From NCBI GenBank assembly GCA_009774465.1, contig VSNT01000030.1, positions 1-30,664 of the forward strand: 30,664 nt of DNA, read 5' to 3'. The number at the start of each line of letters is the position of its first letter. Positions within the stretch are counted from its first letter, which is position 1. Positions 1-9,100 of the stretch are shown in pieces. The notes beneath the pieces were generated by a model. It had not been told where the DNA came from, made no database searches, and saw only the letters and a list, made by a program, of their open reading frames with translations. The translations under genes were made by a program, and so were the position numbers. Source of the DNA: Lachnospiraceae bacterium. GTDB lineage: Bacteria > Bacillota_A > Clostridia > Lachnospirales > Lachnospiraceae.

Positions 1-115
1 GAGTAATATTAATACTAATTAAATTTTTAGATAAGTAATTAATTAGATCTTTGGCCCCTGTTTTATCAATTTCAATATAAAGTGACCTTTTTAATTTCTT
101 CGTTAATCTAACCAT
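1..115 (-). CDS. Probable immunity protein for the Rhs toxin tip (partial, N-terminus only)
   Basis: An open frame starts with ATG at 113-115 and runs off the left edge after 38 codons. The ATG is preceded at about 119-126 by a perfect GGAGGAGG ribosome binding site, which almost touches the stop codon of the giant Rhs gene (127-129), so the two genes are translationally tight. The visible peptide begins MVRLTKKLKRSLYIEIDK and is Lys/Ile/Asn-rich, with no signal peptide or membrane segment. I do not recognise the family. The call rests on position: in Rhs and other polymorphic toxin systems a small gene directly after the variable toxin tip normally encodes the cognate immunity protein. Its very AT-rich composition matches the toxin tip and differs from the GC-richer Rhs core. 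Confidence 0.7.
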   Translation of the reverse strand, partial: MVRLTKKLKRSLYIEIDKTGAKDLINYLSKNLISINIT

Positions 116-126
116 TTACCTCCTCC

Positions 127-3100
127 TTAACTCAATGGGACATGAATGTTTTTAATAACTTTAAAACCACTACTATTCATTCTAGACTGTAAAAATTCAA
201 AATGAACGTGTGGGGTATTAGGAACTATTGGATTACCAATTCCATGCATACCTAAATAATCATCTGGTTTAACCCTAAACTGCCTTAATCCGTCCAAGCT
301 TCTCCATTTTCCAGCATCTATTTTAACATAATCATCTCCCAAAAATAATCTTCTCTCATTGCCAATGTCATTTCGATTAATACTACGCCTCCATTCAGTA
401 TATTGCTGAGTATAGTTTCCGCTTCTATCTTTTCCAAATAAATTTGTACTCCTTGAATCACTTTGATAACCGACCTTATTATAACGAGCATTAGGAGAGC
501 TCTTTTCAATCACATATTCCATGTGATTTCTGCTCTTAATACTCTCCTTCAAAGCACTAACAGCCCTTCCAGCTCCATAGAACGTCGCCCCTGCCATTCC
601 TCCGGTTACTGCTCCTGTCAGCATCTCCTTCATAAAGTCACAAAGGCTGAAACCTCTCCTGTTCTGACTCTCTTCTCCTGATACAGGTACATTATACTGG
701 TAGCCATAATCCTTTCCAAACCTAAGGCTTCCTATGCTCGGATCGCTTGGAACGCATCCTCTCTTGGGATCTCTCGGTCTGAGCATTCCATCTGCTCCGC
801 CCTGATACTGTATTCCAAGGCTCCTTCTGGCTGTAGGCTGTGGTCCTGTTACATCTGCAAGGTAATTGATTCCTGATGTAAGTGCTCCTGAAGCTGCTCC
901 TTTTACTGCCGCTTCCCCTAAGCTCTTTAGAGTGTCATTTCCGTAAATAAGACCGTTTACTGCATTAGTCAGGCCTCCGGCTATGCTCTTTCCTGCATCA
1001 ACTACTCCTTCACTGATTCCCTGTTCCACTGCACTTCCTATGGTTCCTGCTGCAAAGTCTGCGGCTATTGCAAGAGGTAAACCAACACCGGAACCTGCCA
1101 CTGCTCCCTTTACTGCTCCTACTATCGCTCCGTTGGCTGCTGCTCCCCATGCTTTTCCGGAATCAAAGCCTTTTCCACTCATCAGCTGGGATACTGCGGA
1201 ATTGGCGTAACCAAATACTCCTCCTACCAGAAAGCCTATGGCGCCTCCAGCAAGCACATTAGCCACTTCTCCTGTGGGATCAACGCAGTTGACAGGATCA
1301 TTGCTGCAGTAGGGATATCCGTTTATATCTCTCTTTATTGGATCTTTGGAAAGCATTCTTCCCTGGCGGCTGTCGTAAAATCTGGCCCGGGCGAAGTATT
1401 TTCCTATTACCGGATCGTAGGCGTAGCTGGTAAAGCGTAAGCTGTCTTGTATGCCGGATATGTTTAAGTCGTTATGTACAGGAAGTCTTAGGCTGCCCCA
1501 GATGTTTCTTTCTGCATAGCGCAGCACCTGTCCCTGTTCGTTGGATGCAAGCAGCGGGCTTCCGTAGATATCGGGCTGGAAGTAGGTCTTTCCTATCACT
1601 TCTGTGCCGATCAGTGTTTCGGGCGTCGCTGCTCCTGCACTTGTGCAGACTGGCGGCATTCCCTGCGGAATAGCTGTGCCTGCAGCATTTTCTGCTCTCG
1701 TAATGCTTCCAGTACCAGCACCATTTCCTGCTTCTCCTTCACCAGCTTCAAATGCTGTTACTTTCTGACTCAGGCGGGTGTAGCCATTTCCGTAGATGGT
1801 TCGGGTAATGCCGAAGCCCTGTTCGTAAGTCATCAGGTCGTTGGCTGTGCCGCTTAGGTAGTCGGGCAGGTAGGAAATTTCTCTTGTCTTGAAGGCATCT
1901 TTTCCAAGAAGTGTCTGGGTGAGGTTTGTCCTCATGCCTAAGGCGTTGTAGGTGTAGCTGGTTTTTTCTCCGTTTTCAAGGTTCTTTCCTGACACCATAT
2001 GGTTTGCTGCGTCGTAGGCGTAGCGGCGGATGGGGATGCCGGCTTTCTGCTCTTCGGTTAAGTTGCCTCTTCTGTCGTAGCGGTAGGTATAGGCAGTTCC
2101 GTCAGGCGTAAGGGCTGGCTGGCCGCTGTATTCGGTCAGGGCGGTGAGCTGGCTGGCCTCATTGTAGGTGCAGGCGGTTTTAAGGATGTGGTTTACTTTT
2201 TTTGCCGTCCTGTTGCCTGCGGCGTCATAGGTATAACTTTCCTTCACTCCTGCCTGGGTGCAGGACAGCAGGCGCCCTGCCGGATCGTAGGTGTAGGCGG
2301 CAGCTGCGGCCAGAGTTGGGCTGCTTCCGGTTCTTTCTGCGGAAGTGATGCGCCCCATTGCATCATAGGCAAGCTGTTCCTCTAAGATGGTTCCGTCCTC
2401 AAGCCGGTATCCTGCGCGGATGGGCAGGCCTGCTGCGTTGTATGCATAGCTGCTGCGGCTTCCCGGCTGTGTCAGGGCGGTGATCCTGCCTGCGGCGTCA
2501 TAAGCGTACCGGGCTGTTTTTCCTTCTGCGTCCGTCACCTGGGTAAGGCGCCGGTTCCTGTCATAGGCATAGGATGCCGCGCTTCCGTCAGGATAGATGG
2601 TCTGTGACAGGTTTCCGGCGGCGTCATAGGCATAGCCGGTGGTGCGTCCCTGGGGATCTGTCACCTTCGTAAGCCTCCCCAGCAGGTCTCTCTCCATAAG
2701 GGCGGTTCCGGTCCAGTCTCTGATCTCCACCAGCTCTCCCCGCTTATTATAGCGGAAGGCGGCTTCCCTTCCGTCGCTGCAGCCCATAAATACCGGACGG
2801 CTGTTTAAGTCGTAGCGGATGGTGGTCTGGTTCTGGTCTTCATCCAGAATGGAGATCAGGTTTCCGTTTCCGTCATAGGCGTAGGTTTTTTCCTCCTTAA
2901 GGGGGCTGATCTCCTTAATCCGCTGTCCTTTTTTGTCATACTGGTAAAGGGTGGCGCAGGCCTGCTCTCCGGATACGTTAAGGCATTCCTTAAGCTGGTT
3001 GTTCATGGCGTCGTACTCGTACTCCGTCACTGTTCCCAGCGGATCCTCTCTCCGGATCAGGTTTCCGCAGGCGTCATAGGTATAACGGGTGGTTCCTCCC

Positions 3101-6100
3101 TCTGCATTGGCCACCGTCTCAATCTGGCCGGTCGGAGTGTAGGTAAATGAGGTCTTTCCTCCCAGCGCATCCGTAATCCCGGTCGTCCGCCCCAGCGCGT
3201 CATATTCATAGGACTCTGTATTTCCCAGGGCATCCTTTTTCGTCAGCACCCGGCCTGCCCCGTCATAAGTATAGCTGGTGGTTCCTCCCTCCGGCTCTTT
3301 CACCTGGAGCAGGTTTCCGGAAGGGGAGTACTCATATTCTGTAGTGTTTCCAAGGGCGTCTGTCCTTGTAAGCATCCTTCCAAGGCTGTCATAGGTAAAG
3401 CTTTCGCTGTTTCCAAGGGCGTCGGACAAACCGGTGAGTCTTCCTGCCCCGTCGTAGGCGTAGCTGGTCTGCGCACCTTCTTTATCCGTCACTTTGGAAA
3501 GCCTGCCTGCCGGAGTGTATTCATAGGTAAGGGCGTCCTCATTCTGGTCCTCTGCGCTGGCCAGCTGCCCACGGGCGTCGTAAGCAAAGGTCCATGTGTT
3601 TCCGGCAGCATCTGTATAAGCGGTCAGGTTTCCGGCTGCATCATAGGCATAGCTGCTCTGGTTTCCTTCCTCGTCGGTACGCTTTGTAAGGCGCCCCGCG
3701 CTGTCGTATTCATAAGCCTTCACGCTTCCAAGGGGATTGGTTTCTTTTGTCAGGTTTCCGTTTCCGTCATAGGCAAACTCTGTTTTCCCGCCTCTGGCAT
3801 CTGTGATGGAAATTAACTGCCCTCTGGCGTCATAGGCATAAAGGGTTTCCCTTTTCAGGGGATCCGCCACTTTTGTCAGGCGGTTGTCTGCATCATAGGC
3901 GTAAGCGTATTCATTTCCTTCCCCATCTGTGACTTTGGTGCAGTTGCCGTTCTGGTCGTAAGCATAGGCGGTCCTGCCTCCATCCGGCGCTGTTTTCTCC
4001 GACAGGCGTCCCGAATGATCATATACATAGGTGGTCTGGCGGCCTTCCTTATCTGTCAGTGACGTAAGGATGCCGTCCCCGTCATAACCTGCTTCTTCCC
4101 TGTTTCCTTCGCTGTCCAGCACACAGACAAGCCTTCCCAGCTTGTCATAGGCAAAGCTGGTGGTTCCGGCCTCATTCCTGATAGAGAGAAGCCTGTTTTC
4201 CTTATCATAGGCATAGAACGTAACTGCTCCGTCTTCATCCGTCTTTGTCAGCAGATTTCCCGCCGGATCGTAAGTATAGCTTACGCTGTGGCCAAGGGGA
4301 TCGGTAACTTCTGTGATGCGCCCTGCCTGGTCACAGGCATAGACGGTCTGGTTATCCAGTGGATCGGTAACTGTTTTCACCCGCCCCATAGTGTCATAGG
4401 CATAGCTTACGGTTCCCCCTGCCCCATTCCGGACTTCGGCCAGCCGGCCGGCCCCGTCATAGGCATAGCTGGTGGTTCCTCCGTTTTTATCCGTAAGGGA
4501 AATGCATCTGCCCAGAGCGTCATAGGCATAGCTTATGCTGAATCCAAGGGGATCGGTCTCTTTCACCAGCCTGCCCTTTTCATCATAGGCATAACGGTAT
4601 TCCTCCCCCATAAAGCCGGTTGACAGGATGGGCTGCCCCATTTCATTATAAACAAAGCTGGCGCTGTTTCCTCTTTTGTCCGTGATGCCGGCAGGGTTTC
4701 CATTGCTGTCGTAAGTATAGCGGATGGTTCCCTCTGCATCTGTGATGCACAGCAGGCTCCCGGCATCAGAATACTCATAGGAGGTGGTACGCCCTTCCGG
4801 GCTGGTGTAGGAAGTCAGCCTTCCCGCCCTGTCATGGCTGTAGCGGCAGATATTTCCTTCCGGATCATGCGTCTGTTTTAAGTAATTATTTTCATCATAG
4901 GCATACTGCCAGAGGTTTCCTTCCCTGTCTGTATAGGAAATAAGGTTGTCCCTGTCATCATAGGCGTAGGTGCAGGCATCTCCTTTTTCGTTCTGTGCAC
5001 AGGTCAGGTTGTTTCTCTCATCATAGGCATAAAGGCTTTCCCTTCCTTCCCTGTCTGTGATGCCGGCAGGGTATCCGGCCTCATTGTAGGTGATCTGCTC
5101 CCTTGTCCCGTCAGGATAGATGACGCAGTTCATCCGTCCCTGTTTATCATATAACATTTGGGTGGTATTGCCAAGGGCGTCTGTCTGCTGTGCCAGCTGT
5201 CCCTTTTCATTCCAGCTGTTCCGGATGCATGTCCCCGCCTGCTCCACCTTTGTAATGTGCCGGTTTTCGTCGTAGTAATACTTTGTTTCATTCCCCAGCT
5301 CGTCTGTAAAGGCTGTACACCTGTTTTCCGTGTCATAGGATGCGGTACTCTCTCCCCTTCCTGCAATGCTCTGGGATGCCACCCTGCCGGATGCGTCGTA
5401 ACGGTTGGCCAGGTAGGCGCTGCCGGATGCATCCGTAATGCCTCTCAGCCAGTCATGGCTGTCATAGGCAAAGGAGATGCTGTTTCCTTCCGGATCTGCT
5501 GCTGCGGCAAGCCTGCCCTCCTCATAGGTAAAATGGATGGTATTCCCCGAAGCGTCGGACGCGCTGGAAATCCGGTCATTTTCATAAATAAATGTAAGGA
5601 TTCCCCCATGCTTTCCTTCTATCAGGATAATCCTTCCTTCTTCATCTGCATGGAACTGGTAAGTAATAAGCCCTCCTTCCATGATTTTGGAGAGAGCCAG
5701 GCTTTCATCAAAGAGATATTCTGTCCCGTCCGGCTCGCTGACCTGCCAGGTTCCGTCTTCCTTCCTGTTCAGGGAATATCCGGATGGCGCTCCCTGTACC
5801 GGCTGGAAGCTGTCTTCTGCTCCTTCCCTTATAAAGGAAATGAATTCTCCATAGGGCGTTCCAAAGTATGCTTTCTCCTCTCTCATATAGAGGTAATAGT
5901 GGAAGGCATGTGTCCATTTCTTTCCCATGATTTCCACGGGAACCTCTCCCTGGGAGTTGTACATCATGGTAAAGTGCAGCGCTTCCTTTCCATAAGATTC
6001 TAAAAGCGTATGGCTCCACAGGAAAGCGCCGGTTACAGGATCCACCGGATCAAGTCCTGTATTGGGAAGTTTTCCTGCCGGGTAAGTCTTATTGAATTTT

Positions 6101-9100
6101 CCTGCAGGAAGAGTGCTTTCTGCGCTGCTGCATGTGCGGATGGTGCCAAGGGGGCTGTATTCGCTGAATCCTCCCTGATTGCCTGCCCGGACGCAGTAGG
6201 TATGCTCCGTATCCGGCTTTAGGCCGAAAAAGGTTTTGGCCATGCGGGAGGATTGCTGCCGGGTGGGTTGTGATGGGGATTTTGCGGCGCGCAATTTCCG
6301 AGGCTCTTCTGTTACCGGAATATTTTTTCCGTCAAACTGGATCTCATAAGTTTCTGCATCATCAGCTATATCCCAACTGACTGTAACACTGGTCAGGGTG
6401 GATGTGGCTGTCACGTTCTCAGGTACCTTCGGTACTTGTATTTTTGTACAAATTTTTTGAATTGGGCTATACTCACTTGTAACAATTGCATTTTTTGCCT
6501 GTACTGAAAAAGCATACTCTGTTTCAGGTATGAGCCCGCTAAATTCTTTTGTTGTACTGTTTACTTCATAAACACTTCCATCAAAGTTAATATTATACCC
6601 TTCAGCACCATTAACTTCATCCCACATTAACAAAACTGTGTCTGACGTGGATTCTGCCTGAATATTTTCAGGTACAGGTAAAAGTGTCCTCACTGTCTTC
6701 GTGTTGCTGTAAGCACTGGTTCCAATTGCATTTTTAGCTCGAATGGCATATTCATAATCTGTATTTGCCTCTAATCCTGTTATTGTTTTGGATGTATCCG
6801 ATACATCATAAACTACATTATTAAAAAGAATATCATAGCCGGCGGCATAGTTTACTGCATCCCAACTGATTGCAACACTATTTGTCGTAGGAATAGTCTC
6901 AATATTTTGAGGCACTTGCGGCACTGGTATCATAGTGCGAATCTTCCGCTCACTGCTGTATTCACTTGCCACAAAATTATTTCTTGCGCGAATCGAAAAG
7001 GTATATTCCGTATCAGGGTTTACCTCTGTAAACTCTTTATATGTATTATTTGTCTCATAAGTGCTTCCATCAAACACAATATCATAGCCAGATGCCCCGG
7101 CCACTTCATCCCAGCTTAGCAGTACCATTTCAGATGTAGCTATGGCCTGAATGTTTTCAGGTATGGGCAGAAGTGTTCTTACCGTTTTTGTACTGCTGTA
7201 AGAGCTGATCCCTACTGAATTTTTTGCCCTGACAGCATAGGAATAAACAGTATCCGCCTGAAGCGCTGTTATGGTTCTGGATGTACTTGTCACATTGTAA
7301 ACCGTATCATTAAACAGAACATCATAGCTGGCAGCTCCTCCTACTCTTTTCCAGCTCACTGTTACAGAATCAGCCTTTGCTGATGCACTTACATTTAATG
7401 GCACCGGCGGAACTGTAGGAACAGTCTGGATTGTCTTAGAAGCGCTGTAGGCACTGGCTCCTCCTGCATTTCTTGCCCGCACCGCATAAGTATAGTTGGT
7501 GCCCATTTCAAGTCCGGTGAAGGTCTTTGAGGTGCCTGTGGTCACTCTATAGGTGCCTCCATCAAATGAAATATCATAGCTGTCTGCCCTGCTCACTCCG
7601 CTCCAGCTTACAGTAACAGTGTTCGTGGTAGATGTGGCACTCACGTTAGAAGGAACTGCCGGCGGCGCCACTAAAGTCTTAATGCTCTGAGCCTGGGAAT
7701 AAGCGCTTGTTCCAGCCGAATTTTTAGCCCTCACCTGGTAAGTATAACTGCTGTCCGCAGACAGTCCGCTTTTTGTGAAATAGGTACCCGTCGTATTATA
7801 GGTGCTCCCCCCTATAAGAACATCATAACTGGACGCCCATGTTGTTGAATTCCACATTACTGTAACAGTGTACGAAGTAGATGTTGCACGTACATTTACA
7901 GGAGTTTCCGGAACTTTTTCCAGCGTCTTTATGGTCTGGCTGGCAGAATAGGAGCTGGTGCCGCCTGTATTTTTAGCGCACACCCTGTAGGTATAGCTTG
8001 TATTTGCTGTAAGCCCGGTTATTGTAATAGATGGTGTCTCAGTTGAATAAGTCTTATTGTTAAACAACACCTCATAGCGGTCTGCGCCCGATACTGCATT
8101 CCAGGTAACCGTAGCGGATTCTGCTGTGGCGGCTGCTTTGATATTTGTCGGTGTCGTGGGTGCAGTTGGAATGGTTCGCAGTGTCTGCATCTCAGAATAT
8201 TCACTACTGTTTGATGCACTTAGTGCTCTTATCGCAAAAGTATAATTTGTTCCCGGAGTCAGGTCTAAAAATGTTTTGCTGGTTCCATATATAATGCTGG
8301 TAGTTCCATTAAATGACACTTCATATCTGTTTGCTCCACTTACAGAACCCCACTTTGCTGTAATGCTATACATGTTAACAGTAAGATTGATAATTTTCGG
8401 TATTGCCAGCATCGTGGTAATCCTTTGAGATGCAGTATATGCACTGGTACCGCCTGGATTTTTAGCACGCACCTGATAGGTATAACTGGCATTCGAAGAC
8501 AATCCTGTAATCGTCGTTTCTGTGCCAGTGGCATCATAAACGTTGCCGCCAAGATAAACATCATATCCTGTTGCTCTTTCTGCTGCACTCCAGCTAAGTG
8601 TAACTGAATTTGCAGCGGCGCTTGCCTTCACATTTGCAGGCATTCCCGGTGCATCCGGAATTGTTGTTACTGTTGCTGTCGGACTGTACGCACTGGAAGT
8701 TAATGAATTCCTTGCACATATTGAATAACTATAGGTAGTGCCCTTAGTCAGACCAGTAACGGTATAGGAAGTAGTCTTTATGCCAAAGGTAGTTTTTCCA
8801 TTAAACAATACATCATAGCTGATAGCTCCCAAAGATGCACTCCAGCTAATTGTAACTGAATTTTTTGTGGCTGTGGTTGTGATATTATCCGGAGCCTTCA
8901 TCAACGTTCTGATTTTCTCAGCAACAGAATATGAACCCACACCTCCTGCATTTTTGGCACGCACTTGGCACGTATATTCGGTATAAGGTTTTAATCCACT
9001 TATGGTGATCGTTGTTCCTGTTGCTTCGTAAATTGTGCTTCCAAGTAATATTTCATAGCTGTCAGCCCTGGGGACTGCTCCCCATGTGATACTTACCGAT

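Noticed and set aside
5158..6003. 281-codon plus-strand open frame antisense to the Rhs gene
   Set aside because: It lies fully inside the YD-repeat coding region; its product is Cys/Gly-rich without family features or a ribosome binding site, as expected of the antisense frame of a GC-rich repeat.
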